From Verrucomicrobiota bacterium (GTDB lineage: Bacteria > Verrucomicrobiota > Verrucomicrobiia > Opitutales > Opitutaceae), in the NCBI GenBank assembly GCA_023426435.1, contig JAFAAS010000070.1, forward strand, positions 1 to 64,000: 64,000 nucleotides of DNA, read 5' to 3'. The notes under the pieces are model-generated. The model did not search any database and was not told where the DNA came from. It worked only from the letters and a program-made list of their open reading frames with translations. Position numbers and translations under genes: made by a program. Below are positions 16,430 through 26,200 of the stretch, in pieces. Within the stretch, counting starts at the first letter, position 1; each line of letters opens with the position of its first letter.

Positions 16430-16488
16430 TCTCGCCCGTCTCCGCCGTTCCGCCTTCGTCAGCGACCTCTTCCCGCCCCTCACACCTT

Positions 16489-17049
16489 GTGAACGCCTTC
16501 CGCTTCGCCGTCCTCTTCTTCGCCTTCGCCGCCATCTGCGGCTTCATTCGTTGGGCCCAGTCCACCCTCGCCATCCCCGCCGAGGCCATCGAACTCGCCT
16601 ACGTTCACGACATCGACTGGAACAAAGCCGACAAGCTCCTCACCCGCACCGGCAGCGATCCGTTCTTCATCGTCGATCTGCCGCCCGTCGCAAAACCCAT
16701 CCGTCACATCCGTTTCGAATTCGTCGGCGCCTACGCCGAAACCGAGGGCACGTTCTACATTTTCCCTTTCTTTGGAACGCCACCCAACGAGACCATGGGG
16801 CCGCTCGTTCACGGAAAACCCGAAGCTGCCGGCGCCGCCTTCTCGATTTCCGCACCGCTCAATCACGCCAGCGGCATTCGCCTCGATCTGCCCGACTTCC
16901 TCCCGCGCACGATCGAACTCAAACGGATCGTCATCCAAACGCCGTTTCTCCGCCCGGGCAGCACGCTCGTGAAGCTCACCTTCGGCAGCTTCGCCGCCGC
17001 CCTCGTGCTCGCCGCTTTCTCTTTCTTCCCCGCCCGCCGCCGCGTCTAA
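16489..17049 (+). CDS. Hypothetical membrane-anchored protein
   Basis: 186 residues from the GTG at 16489, where a hydrophobic helix starts (FAVLFFAFAAICGF); upstream codons are arginine-rich and look non-coding. A second hydrophobic helix closes the protein (FGSFAAALVLAAFSFF). Between them is an apparently extracytoplasmic beta-rich region with PIRHIRFEFVGAYAETEGTFYIF. I do not recognise a family; the layout suggests a small two-helix membrane protein with a lectin-like middle. It follows the MOSC gene by 59 bases. Confidence 0.6.
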   Translation: MNAFRFAVLFFAFAAICGFIRWAQSTLAIPAEAIELAYVHDIDWNKADKLLTRTGSDPFFIVDLPPVAKPIRHIRFEFVGAYAETEGTFYIFPFFGTPPNETMGPLVHGKPEAAGAAFSISAPLNHASGIRLDLPDFLPRTIELKRIVIQTPFLRPGSTLVKLTFGSFAAALVLAAFSFFPARRRV

Positions 17050-17133
17050 AACGGCACCGCGCTCACGCGCTTCTCGAACGCTATAGCACATTAAATAATG
17101 TTATAGCCGTTGGTCGAATCGGAAATCCCGATT

Positions 17134-17199
17134 TGAACCACGAGGGCACCGAGCACACAGAGGAAGGCCACGGGATCTCTCCGTGCCTCTGTGCTTCAC
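17134..17199. repeat. Dispersed NHEGTEHTE-type repeat
   Basis: Contains AACCACGAGGGCACCGAG and arms GAGCACACAGAGG and CCTCTGTGCTTC that can pair. Its plus-strand translation reads NHEGTEHTEEGHG, a well-known spurious peptide from dispersed bacterial repeats. It lies in the 198-base gap between the hypothetical membrane protein and the PurL-like gene; nothing else is seen there. Confidence 0.65.
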
Positions 17200-17247
17200 C
17201 TGAAGGGCTATAGTTTCTCTGAAAACGCTCTGGTCTCGCCGCAGGCC

Positions 17248-18435
17248 TTATCCAGCGATCCCCCACGCCTTCCGCAACTCGCCCACGTTCCACGTCGTCG
17301 CCAGCGATCGCGTCTTCAGATCCAGCACGTCGTCCGCCGTCACTTCACCGATCAAAGCCGCCGGCACGCCATGCAGGTGCGCTTCGGAAATCACCGTCCC
17401 AACCCGGTCGGCCGCCACCTCTACGACCGCCCGCGAACCGCCTTCGCCAAACAACAGGGCGTCCGCGCGCGCCCCGCCAAGCGGCGTAAGATCCAACCTC
17501 GCTCCCCACGCGCGCTCTCCTCCCAACAACATCCCGCACACCGCCGTCATCAAACCGCCTTCACCCACCCCTCGCGCCGACGTGATCACCCGCGCCGACG
17601 TCAACGTTCGCAGCACCTCATGCAGGCGCTTCTCCGCCGCCCAATCTTCAATCGCCACCGCGCCCGACGTCAGCCCATGCACCGCTTCCAGAAAACGACT
17701 CCCTTCGATTTCGCTCGGCGCTTCACCCAGCACGACCAACCGCTCGCCCGCCTCGCGCGCAAACGACCCCACCCCATTCGTTCCTTCCCGGATCTCGCCC
17801 GCCGCAATCGCTTCCCCGCCTCCGTCCGCCACGTCAGCGACCAGAATCTCCTCCAGACTCACGCCCAACTCACGCGTCGCGTCCGCCGCCTGGCACAGCG
17901 TTCGCCGCACGCACTCCAAATCCTCCGCGCCGCTCGTCTCCGGCCACACCACGCGCACCGCCAGCGCCCGCGGCTTCGCGCCCACACACGCCACCCCGCG
18001 CAGACTTTCCACGATCGCCGTCGCCCCGCCTCTCGCCCGCGCCACCACCACGCGATCCGCGTCCGCTCCACTTGCTTCCGCCTGCTTCGCCCGCGACAAC
18101 ATCACCGCCGGAAACGCCAGCAGCTTCAACAGCGCCGCGCGCGCGCCCGAGCCATTCACATCGCGCACCGTCACCCGCGGCTTCGAAATTTCCGGCGCCG
18201 TCCCGACCGCACCTTCGCACTCCAGCCGGATGCGCGCTCCGCGAACTCCCTCGCCAAAGTCCGCATTAACCGCTTCGCACACGCGCGCGGCCTGCCCCGC
18301 TTGCTCATCCGCGATCTCCCGCTCGCCTTGCATACTCCCGCCGCGATCGCCTCCGCGCTCCATCGCCATCCGACGACTCAGGGGATCGGCTGCTGATTCT
18401 TGAGGGGTAACAACAAAGCGGATTCTCGCAGGCAT
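17248..18435 (-). CDS. AIR synthase-fold protein resembling the PurL C-terminal half
   Basis: 395 residues from the ATG at 18435. The N-terminus (ARIRFVVTPQESAADPL) resembles the PurS-like start of FGAM synthases. The region VACVGAKPRALAVRVVW followed by CQAADATRELGVSLEE matches the second synthase repeat of PurL, and GVGEGGLMTAVCGMLLGG with LLFGEGGSRAVVEV matches its AIRS C-terminal domain. Full PurL is about 740 or 1300 residues with two such repeats, so this is a half-size relative. The usual DGGLA motif reads EGGLM. It may be a paralogue or a subunit; purine synthesis by this protein alone is doubtful. Confidence 0.6.
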   Translation of the reverse strand: MPARIRFVVTPQESAADPLSRRMAMERGGDRGGSMQGEREIADEQAGQAARVCEAVNADFGEGVRGARIRLECEGAVGTAPEISKPRVTVRDVNGSGARAALLKLLAFPAVMLSRAKQAEASGADADRVVVARARGGATAIVESLRGVACVGAKPRALAVRVVWPETSGAEDLECVRRTLCQAADATRELGVSLEEILVADVADGGGEAIAAGEIREGTNGVGSFAREAGERLVVLGEAPSEIEGSRFLEAVHGLTSGAVAIEDWAAEKRLHEVLRTLTSARVITSARGVGEGGLMTAVCGMLLGGERAWGARLDLTPLGGARADALLFGEGGSRAVVEVAADRVGTVISEAHLHGVPAALIGEVTADDVLDLKTRSLATTWNVGELRKAWGIAG

Positions 18436-18531
18436 CGGGGTCGCGAACCATGACCATTCGCCCTCGCCCACCGCAAGTCTTTAGGCCTCGGCCAGATTGA
18501 CGTTTATCGGGCCGCGGATTCGGTTCTTCCC

Positions 18532-18852
18532 ATGAACCGGTTCGCCCCAACCGTTCCGCTCGCGCTCCTCGCGCTCACCTGCGGCTGCGCCAGCCCCGCT
18601 CGCGTCCCCTCGTCTCCAAATCCTCAATACAACCCGCCCACGGCGGCACAGCTCGAAGATCGCGTCGCCGAACTGGAGCGCGCCGGCCACACGCGCGAAG
18701 GCGCCGAACGCAAAGCCCACAAGGAATTCGCCCGCACCGCGTGGCAAACCGATCATTCCCAAGCGTGGGCCGCGGACCGCGCCCGCGCCGAACGCAGCGC
18801 CCGCCGCGAGAAGATGGAAAAAGAACTCGCCGGGCTGGATAAGCTTCCCTGA
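18532..18852 (+). CDS. Small lipoprotein with charged helical body
   Basis: 106 residues: signal peptide MNRFAPTVPLALLALTCGC with a lipobox (LTCGC, acylated Cys19 predicted), a Pro-rich spacer, then a strongly charged helix (DRVAELERAGHTREGAERKAHKEF). The predicted location is the outer membrane. I do not recognise a family. It stands alone between two minus-strand genes, with 96 bases to the upstream PurL-like start. Confidence 0.7.
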   Translation: MNRFAPTVPLALLALTCGCASPARVPSSPNPQYNPPTAAQLEDRVAELERAGHTREGAERKAHKEFARTAWQTDHSQAWAADRARAERSARREKMEKELAGLDKLP

Positions 18853-18951
18853 CGGCGCGCGAGCGATTCCGCCCGCCTCGCCGCACCGATACGACGCCGC
18901 GCCCTCGAGCGTCGCGCGCGTCACCCGCCGTGCGACTGCATCCACCCGCAT

Positions 18952-19929
18952 TCAGCCTGTCCGCCTGAAACCATGCCAACCGGTGCCTCTTGTCGGACGA
19001 GGCACGGGGCTGATCGTCACGTAAACAATTTCTTCCGCGGCCTCACCATACGCGCCGGCCGCGACGTCATTGCCCTCCGGTCCCACGACTCGCGAACAGC
19101 CGATGCATTTCCAGTTCTTCCACGCCCCTTCCGTCACCGGTCCGACATTGCTCGCCGCAGCGATCCAGACGGCAAACTCACGCGCCACGGGAAAATACGC
19201 CTCGCGCCAAGTGGCGCCGTAGGGCGTCGTGCGATTGTCATGATCCGGCGGCACCGCCCAGCTCGACGGCGAGAGAATCACGTCGGCGCCCATGTAACCC
19301 AGCGAACGCGAGATCACGCGATCCTTCGCCGTCGCATCCGCACAAATCATCACGCCGAAGCTTCCCCACGGAGTCGGCACGACACTCAGCCGATCCCCCT
19401 GCGCGTAGAGGTCGTGAGCGATATCGAGTTCGTTCAACTTCCTGTGCTTCAACACCACCTCGCCAGCAGCGTCGATCAGCACGGCCGAGTTGAAGACGCG
19501 GTCGTCTTCCCGTTCGATGAGGCCCGCACAGACATACACCGCATTCCTTCTCGCCGCGTCACGCAGTCGCCTGCAGGTCGCCCCGTCCGGGATCGCCGTC
19601 GCCAGCTCCCGCGCGGACGGATGCGTCCACCCGAGATCCATCGCCTCCGGCAAGAGAACAACCTCGGCGCCCCGCGCCGACGCCTCCGCGATCAAGGTCT
19701 CCGCCCGGGCCAGGTTCCGCTCGAGCGCGCCGGGTTCGACGCGCATCTGCACCAGCGCGAGTTTGAATTCCGCCCCTTCGAGGTGTGCGCCGCTCATCCC
19801 GTTCAGCGACAGAAAAACGAACAACGCCACCCGTGTGATCCTCGAGCCGAGCAACACAGACCTGAGCGAGCACCTGCCCCCGCGACCCCGGCCCGTCGTT
19901 TCGCAGCCATCCGCTTTGCCTTCATTCAT
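18952..19929 (-). CDS. Carbon-nitrogen hydrolase (nitrilase superfamily), probably exported
   Basis: 325 residues. The catalytic triad is visible: Glu in VVLLPEAMDLG, Lys in KHRKLNELD and Cys in FGVMICADAT. Unlike ordinary cytosolic amidases it has an N-terminal extension with a hydrophobic stretch (TRVALFVFLSLNGMSG) after basic residues and before GAEFKLALVQM, resembling a signal peptide; a downstream start would remove it. Family members cleave amides or nitriles; substrate unknown. The gene starts 7 bases after the first propeller gene's stop. The last residues (RPTRGTGWHGFRRTG) are encoded by a palindromic sequence. Confidence 0.8.
   Translation of the reverse strand: MNEGKADGCETTGRGRGGRCSLRSVLLGSRITRVALFVFLSLNGMSGAHLEGAEFKLALVQMRVEPGALERNLARAETLIAEASARGAEVVLLPEAMDLGWTHPSARELATAIPDGATCRRLRDAARRNAVYVCAGLIEREDDRVFNSAVLIDAAGEVVLKHRKLNELDIAHDLYAQGDRLSVVPTPWGSFGVMICADATAKDRVISRSLGYMGADVILSPSSWAVPPDHDNRTTPYGATWREAYFPVAREFAVWIAAASNVGPVTEGAWKNWKCIGCSRVVGPEGNDVAAGAYGEAAEEIVYVTISPVPRPTRGTGWHGFRRTG
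18983..19005. repeat. Palindrome in the 3' end of the nitrilase gene
   Basis: Arms GTGCCTC and GAGGCAC flank the nine-base loop TTGTCGGAC. The arms pair exactly. It encodes part of the last residues of the nitrilase-like protein, so that C-terminus may derive from a repeat. Confidence 0.5.
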
Positions 19930-19936
19930 TCTGCAT

Positions 19937-21706
19937 CTACTCCAAGCCGTAGCGCGCCACCCGATCGAGCGAAGCCTTCTGCTCCTCGCTCACCGGCACG
20001 CCAAATCCCGCCGGGTGAAATGTCACCCAGCCTGAACCACTGCGCTCGTGAAATGTTTTCACGAACGCACTCACCCGCCCGTATTCGTCGAACGCCAGCG
20101 CCGTCACGTCGTCGCCAGTCTTGAGCGACGCAAACGAGGTCTTCAACCACGCCGGCATCCCCCAGTTGCGCCCAGCCTGCGTCGCGCGGCTGAAATAGTT
20201 TCCCGAGTCCTGAAACCCCACGAACTCCAGCCCCAGTAACCGCGCCGCCACCGTCGGATCGTAAGCGACGAATTTCCCCTGCTCGTCGAATGTCACCTGG
20301 TTCGGTTTCCCCCAAGGCCACACGACCTTCCCTCCCGCCTCCAGATACCCGCGCAACAGCCCCGATTCCGGAGCCTCACCGACGATCTCCACCGGGATCT
20401 GCACAAACACAAAAACCACCACGCTCGGTTGTGAATCCGTCCTCCGCGCTTCCAGCCAGGTCTTCAACGCCGCCGCTGACTCCAGCTGCTCATAACCGCG
20501 CTCCGCGAAAAACGGGGCGAGCTTCGGATCGATCACGAATCCGCTGATATTCGCCGGCACGTTCGCCGGCAGATAAAACGCCTTGTGCACGACCGCCGCA
20601 CCTTCGCTCACCGCCACCAGGCGCCCGTCATCCGTGCCGAAAAACAGAGTGCCGTCGTCATGCACCGGCGCCGAGTAAATGTCCGCGCCCACGTCGTAGC
20701 TCCACTTCAGCGTTCCACTGCTCTTGTCGAAACGGCGCAGCGTTCCGTTCGCACTCCCGAAATACACATCCTCACCCACCACCACCGGTGTCGCATAGGT
20801 GTGCGAGCCCGCGTCGAAATCCCACTTCTTCGCCCCCGTCGCCAGCTCGAGCGCGCTGATCTTGTTGTTCGTCGACCAGCCCACGTAAACCGTCCCCTCG
20901 TTCACCGTCGTCGCCATCGCCCAGGTCGAATCGTAGGCAAACGTCCATTTCTTCTCTCCCGTGGCCGCCTCGAGCGCATAGACATTCGCGTCGCGCGATC
21001 CGAAAACCAGCAGACCGTTCTCCAGCGACGGCCGCGTGAAGATGTCGCTGCGAATGTATCCCTGGCTCAAATCGTAGCCGACGCCCGCCGTCGCGAACTT
21101 CCACCGCAACGCGCCGTCCTTCGCCGACAACGCGTAAACATGATCGTCACCACTCGGCTGATACACGACCCCGTCCGCCACCAGCGGCGCCGCCCGGAGG
21201 CTGTCGCCGGTTTTGAACGCCCAGCGCTGCTTCCCCGTCGCCAAGTCTAGCGCATACAAATGCCCGTCGCCCGACGGCACGAGCACCTGATCCCCATCAA
21301 CCACCGGCGGCGCCGTAAAATAATTCCACTCCGTCGGCGTCGGCAGCGTCGGCTCCATCTTGAACGTCCATCGCCGTTCACCGCTCGCCGCATCGAGCGC
21401 ATACACGAGTTCGCTCCGCCCCGCGACAATCACCGTCCCGCCCGCGACCGCCGGCACCCCCGCGATCGCCGCACCCGTGTCGAACTTCCAGCGCAGCATC
21501 CCCTTCGCCTTGTCCACCGCGTAAACAAATCCGTCCGCGCTCCCGAAATACACCGTGTCGCCCGCGACCGCCGCTCCGCCGCGAATAAAACCTTCCGTTT
21601 GAAACGCCCACTTCACTCGAGGATGCTCGATCGCCGCCGAAGCGGTGGCCACCATCGGGGAAAGCAGAACGGTTACAGTGAGCGCAACGGAGTAGCGAAG
21701 TTTCAT
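19937..21706 (-). CDS. Secreted PQQ-type beta-propeller with extra C-terminal domain
   Basis: 589 residues. Residues 1-24 form a signal peptide (MKLRYSVALTVTVLL...ATASA). About eight propeller repeats follow, each like VYFGSADGFVYAVDKAKG followed by W-K/T-F, up to roughly residue 385; these are the PQQ/BamB-type repeats, which do not imply a cofactor. The remaining 200 residues (FVFVQIPVEIVGEAPESG, GGKVVWPWGKPNQ) look like an alpha/beta domain, perhaps amidotransferase-like, which I cannot identify. Probably periplasmic. It lies between a second propeller gene (83-base gap) and the nitrilase gene (7-base gap). Confidence 0.8.
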   Translation of the reverse strand: MKLRYSVALTVTVLLSPMVATASAAIEHPRVKWAFQTEGFIRGGAAVAGDTVYFGSADGFVYAVDKAKGMLRWKFDTGAAIAGVPAVAGGTVIVAGRSELVYALDAASGERRWTFKMEPTLPTPTEWNYFTAPPVVDGDQVLVPSGDGHLYALDLATGKQRWAFKTGDSLRAAPLVADGVVYQPSGDDHVYALSAKDGALRWKFATAGVGYDLSQGYIRSDIFTRPSLENGLLVFGSRDANVYALEAATGEKKWTFAYDSTWAMATTVNEGTVYVGWSTNNKISALELATGAKKWDFDAGSHTYATPVVVGEDVYFGSANGTLRRFDKSSGTLKWSYDVGADIYSAPVHDDGTLFFGTDDGRLVAVSEGAAVVHKAFYLPANVPANISGFVIDPKLAPFFAERGYEQLESAAALKTWLEARRTDSQPSVVVFVFVQIPVEIVGEAPESGLLRGYLEAGGKVVWPWGKPNQVTFDEQGKFVAYDPTVAARLLGLEFVGFQDSGNYFSRATQAGRNWGMPAWLKTSFASLKTGDDVTALAFDEYGRVSAFVKTFHERSGSGWVTFHPAGFGVPVSEEQKASLDRVARYGLE

Positions 21707-21789
21707 GTCAGGTGAGAACAGCGGATGAGGTCGACTCGCTCACAACACCACGGAAGCGCCGACTCCTTCAACATCGCAGCCTCCGCGCG

Positions 21790-23157
21790 TCATGGCGCCG
21801 CGTCGGCCGGAGCAAGCGCATACAAAAATCCATCCGCCGTCGGCACGAGTATCATCTCTTCGTGCGGCAGCGGCGTGCCCACGATGCCGCCAACCGAATA
21901 CATCTTCTCGAGATGATCGATCATGTTCTCCGGATCCCAATCCGCGAACGCCGTCGCATTCAGGTCGAACACGCCAAATCGATCCAGATAGCCGCGCGCG
22001 TTGGCCCGGGCCGCATCCGTCTGCCACACCCAGCGCAGCTTCCCCGTCCGCGTGTCGAACGCATTCAAATCCCCCGCAAACGTCCCGTAATACACCATGT
22101 GCCCCGCCGCGACCGGCGACGAGAACGCCCACGACCGGTTCTTCAATTCATACCGCGTCTCGCCCGTGCGCTTGTCGACCGCGAGAAACTGCAGCGACGC
22201 CGATGTCTGATAACAAATCAGATCGCCCACGATCACCGGCGAGGCGATTACCCAGCTCGAGCCGTGCTGCTTCTTCCAACGCACCGTGCCTTTCGCCACG
22301 TCCAGCGCATAGAGATACGCATCGCGGCAGCCGAAATACACCGTGTCGCCCTCCACGACCGGCGCCGAAAGGACGCCGACCGCGTTGTGAAACTCGGGAT
22401 CGTCCCCCGTTTTTCGTTTCCACAACAACTCTCCCGTCGCCGCATCGAGGCAGTAGAAATACGAATCCCACCCGCCCACAAACAACCGCCCGTCCGCCAC
22501 CGCAGGCGCAGTATGAATCACATCGTCGGTGGCAAAATTCCACTTCCGCTCTCCCGTCTCGCGATCGAGCGCAAACACCGCGCCATTCCCCGACGCGTAG
22601 TAAACCAAGTCTCCCACGATCGTCGGCGACGACAAAAACATATCGCAGTAGTCCGCATAGTATTTCTTCCGCCGCTTCGCCCAACTATAGCCATACGCGC
22701 CAAACAGCCGCTCGCCATGCACGCGATGCACCCATTTCAATCGGCCCGTCTTCGCGTCAAGCGCGGTGAAGCGCCCGCTGAAATCTCCGAAATAAACGAC
22801 CCCGTCCGCGACCGCCGGCGAGGAGTTGACGCCTCCCAGCGTTTCAAGCGCCCAGCGGATTTTTCCCGTTTCGACTTCGATCGCGTAGAATCGGTTGTGA
22901 TTGCTGCCGATGTAGGCGACGCCGTCCGCCACGATCGGCGAGGAAAACACTTCCCCGGCGAGCGGCGTTTTCCATTTCACGCGCGGCAAATCCTCGATCG
23001 GAGGCGCGTCGTAATTCGCCCGGTGCGCCGCGTTCCCGCGAAACATCGCCGATCCCTCGGCCCCGTGAACGGCGGTCGCAATCATCACCAGCAGCGGAAC
23101 CGCGCTCACCCGCAGCGCCCGCAAACCAATCCAAATCTCGGCAGTTCTCATCGTCAT
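21790..23157 (-). CDS. Secreted PQQ-type beta-propeller protein
   Basis: 455 residues from the ATG at 23157 (MTMRTAEIW; a second ATG at 23151 is equally possible); the frame stays open upstream into the receptor gap. The signal peptide ends near TAVHGAEG. Repeats such as VVYFGDFSGRFTALDAKTG and VYYASGNGAVFALDRETG indicate a seven- or eight-bladed propeller covering nearly the whole protein, without the C-terminal extension of its neighbour. Probably periplasmic. It follows the TonB receptor gene by 77 bases, with a strong hairpin between them. Confidence 0.8.
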   Translation of the reverse strand: MTMRTAEIWIGLRALRVSAVPLLVMIATAVHGAEGSAMFRGNAAHRANYDAPPIEDLPRVKWKTPLAGEVFSSPIVADGVAYIGSNHNRFYAIEVETGKIRWALETLGGVNSSPAVADGVVYFGDFSGRFTALDAKTGRLKWVHRVHGERLFGAYGYSWAKRRKKYYADYCDMFLSSPTIVGDLVYYASGNGAVFALDRETGERKWNFATDDVIHTAPAVADGRLFVGGWDSYFYCLDAATGELLWKRKTGDDPEFHNAVGVLSAPVVEGDTVYFGCRDAYLYALDVAKGTVRWKKQHGSSWVIASPVIVGDLICYQTSASLQFLAVDKRTGETRYELKNRSWAFSSPVAAGHMVYYGTFAGDLNAFDTRTGKLRWVWQTDAARANARGYLDRFGVFDLNATAFADWDPENMIDHLEKMYSVGGIVGTPLPHEEMILVPTADGFLYALAPADAAP

Positions 23158-23171
23158 GGTTGTTCTGAAAG

Positions 23172-23197
23172 GCCCGGCGGTTTCCGCACCGCCGGGC
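23172..23197 (-). terminator. Hairpin between receptor and propeller genes
   Basis: Perfect ten-base arms GCCCGGCGGT and ACCGCCGGGC around a six-base loop, followed on the minus strand by CTTTCAG. The T-run is short, so partial termination (attenuation) is more likely than full stop. Confidence 0.6.
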
Positions 23198-23234
23198 TGT
23201 GTGGTCGCTCGAGGCTCTGCCGCGAATTCCTGCG

Positions 23235-26200
23235 TCAGAACGTAAACGTATTCGTCACCTGCCAACTCATGCCTTCCTGAATGCGATAGAAGGCCGTCGC
23301 CCCATTTGGCTGCTTGGTCACCGGCACGAGCGAATCGCTTTCGCCGAGATTTCGCACGTTGAGCTGAATCCGCCAATCGACGTTGTCAGTGAGCTTGCGC
23401 GAGTAGCCGAGGAAGAGGTCGAAGTGCAGCGTATCGCCGCCTTTCCAAGGCTTCGTCACGTCGAGCGACGTGGAGTCGCTGTTCAACTCATATCCCAGAA
23501 TGCGCTCACCTTCCCAGCGCACGGCGCCGCCGATGCTCGCACCTCTGAGCGTGCCTTCGGTGAAACGATAATTCGTAACGCCGTTGAACCGCCATTCCGC
23601 CAGCTCCGGCACCATCCGGCCCTCATTGCTGAGAATCACGCTGTAGGGCGCCAGAATCTCGCGCTGCCAGTAGTTGCGGAAGCTGTTGTTGGGATCGGTT
23701 CCCCAGAGGCGGATGTCGCCTGCGGGCCCGGCGAGGAACTCGGTGTAGGTATCAATATACTCGCGGATCGATCCCGCCACATTCGACAGGCTCGCGAAGG
23801 TCTTCGAGGCGTTCAGCGTGACGTTCCAATTCTTCGTCGGCTGGGCGGACAGCTCGTATTCAACGCCCTTGGACACCGTATCGACCGCCGTGACGGGTGC
23901 CGCCCCTACCGACAGGATGCGTCCATTGGCGGCCGTTTGGATAGCGCCCGGAGAGCCAGGCGTCCACGCTGGCACCACACCCTGTCGCGGATCGCCTGAC
24001 TTCAGGCCGGCCACGTTGACCGGCAGGCCATAAGCGTCGAAGAATTCCTGGCCGAGCGGCAGATTCTGGAAAAAATCCTCGTAGGCCGCCCGCTGTAGCG
24101 CCGTCTGAGGGCTGTTTTCGAAATTCGGGGTGCCCGGCTGCCAGTCCGCAGCGTAGCCATCGGCGCCGGCCGCCTGCGCCGCGTAGTTCCACATGTAGGC
24201 GTCGTTCGGATTGCGATTGTTGATGCCTTCATGGCCCATGATCGCATGAGTCACCGACCACGCGGGCACGGCCCAAAGATAATAACCCGACGAACCGAAG
24301 CCCGCGCCCGTGCCCGCTTGAAGCGTCGCGTCAGTCACCCGCGTCTCATACCAGTTCACCTTGAGCGAGAGCTTGTCGTCCAAGGCCCGGATCACGAAGC
24401 CGTAGTCCTTCGTTTTGCCCGCCGGATTCGGTAGCCGTTTGCCTTCAACGTCAGCTCGAGGTGCGTCGGCCTTGAAGTTCTCGCCCCGATTGTAGAACAC
24501 GCTGAGGCCCATGCCGCCGGGCAATCGCTCCGCCCAATTTCGCGGCAGATGTCCGACCACGCCCCACGTCTTGCTCTCACCCGACGAGCGTGAGGTGTTC
24601 GCCTCCGTCTCGACAAAATCGTAATGCGGACTCGATACACCGAGACTGTCACGCACGGCGGAGTTCGCGACGTTCTTCACCTCGTCGCGCCGCCAGCCGA
24701 AAGTGCCGACCAGATTCTCGTCGAAGAGATATCCTTGCCACGTGATCGACTTCGAAATCGTCGAAACGCGATTCTTCTGCGCATCGTTGTAGAGATGCTC
24801 GATTTCGCCCGGCCGGTCAGCGTCGTAGAGTCGAAACGTCCCCGTCGTCCAGCCGACGTAGTTTTCACGATTGTTGTTCTGCGTGCTATTCTGCAGCTCC
24901 CCCAACCCGTTCGGAAACACATAGGGTGCGCCCGGATCGACATTGGGAGCATTCCAGTGCGAGTCGAAATATCGCAGCGACACCGATGACGGCGATACAC
25001 GGCTGACGGTCACCCGGCTGACATTCGCGCCCGCCGCGCTGCTCCGGTTTCGCAGATCCGGCCCGAGGTAATAAACATAGTCGAGGTTACGCTCGTTCCC
25101 GGTGAGCAAGCCCGGCCGGATGTTCAGGACATCTTCAGCGTAGGCTGGCTCAGGCGCGGTCTGCTTCCACGCGCGACTGTCGGTGAACCGTGTGTCTTCC
25201 GCGAACAATCCCGTGAGCAGATGCCTTCCAAGGACGCGCGTGATCCACGACTTTTCCAGGACGTCCTCCGCTCGCAACTCCGCGACCGTCGTCAGCCGGA
25301 GCACTTCGCGATCCGACAACAGACTGCCGCCGCCCGCGGTGCCCGCGACGAAAGGCCGCCCGAGGTCCGGGTTGGCGCTGCCGTCCGCGCGTCGCTCGTT
25401 CAGATCGGCTTGGATGCTGTAATTGGGTCCGCCGAGAAAAAGATTGTTGCCGTTGATATGACGTTGGCGGTCGTAGACCGCCTCGAAGTTCAATCGATGG
25501 CCAAACAGCGACTGCGAAACCGCTACATTCCACGCATCCCATTGCTCCCAGTTCCGTTTATTGGGGCCATCGAGGAGGTTGTTGTAGAAGTCGAAAATAC
25601 TTGGATCGTTCAGTGAATAATCCGCCCAGAACGCGCCGCCCGGCACGCCCGAGTTGCTGGCGCGCGCGAACTGGCTGAACGGCGCGACCGCGAACGGGCG
25701 AAAGAACCCGAAGTCCAGCGCGCCCCCGCGCGCCACCTGCCCCGTCGCGTCCAGCGTGTAGCCGAAATGATTCATCGCGGGGATCACATGGTTCGGACTG
25801 CCCGCATTCGGCTCGGGATAGAACGCAGCGATGGTGGGGTCATACTGCCCTCCCATGAACGCCTCGTTCGGAAACCACGGACTCGGATTCCCGGCGTCGA
25901 AATACGTGCGCGCCGGCACCGGATCCAGCGTCAGCTTGTTGAGCGAGTTGAACCACGGCGTGATCCGGTCCACCGGCGGAATCGTCCGCGGATAGTTCGC
26001 GTCGATCTCGCCGTGCTCGAAGTTCGCGCGAAATGAGGTCTCATGCTCCTCGCCGAAGAACTTCGGATTCCAACTCACCGCCGCAAACTGCCGCCGGTCA
26101 TCCTCGAACGCCGGCTTCTGCTGGTATTTGTTGCGCTCCTCCAGCAGCGCCACCCGCACGGAAAGCTGCTCGGGGATAATCACGCGGTTGATGTCGAGTG

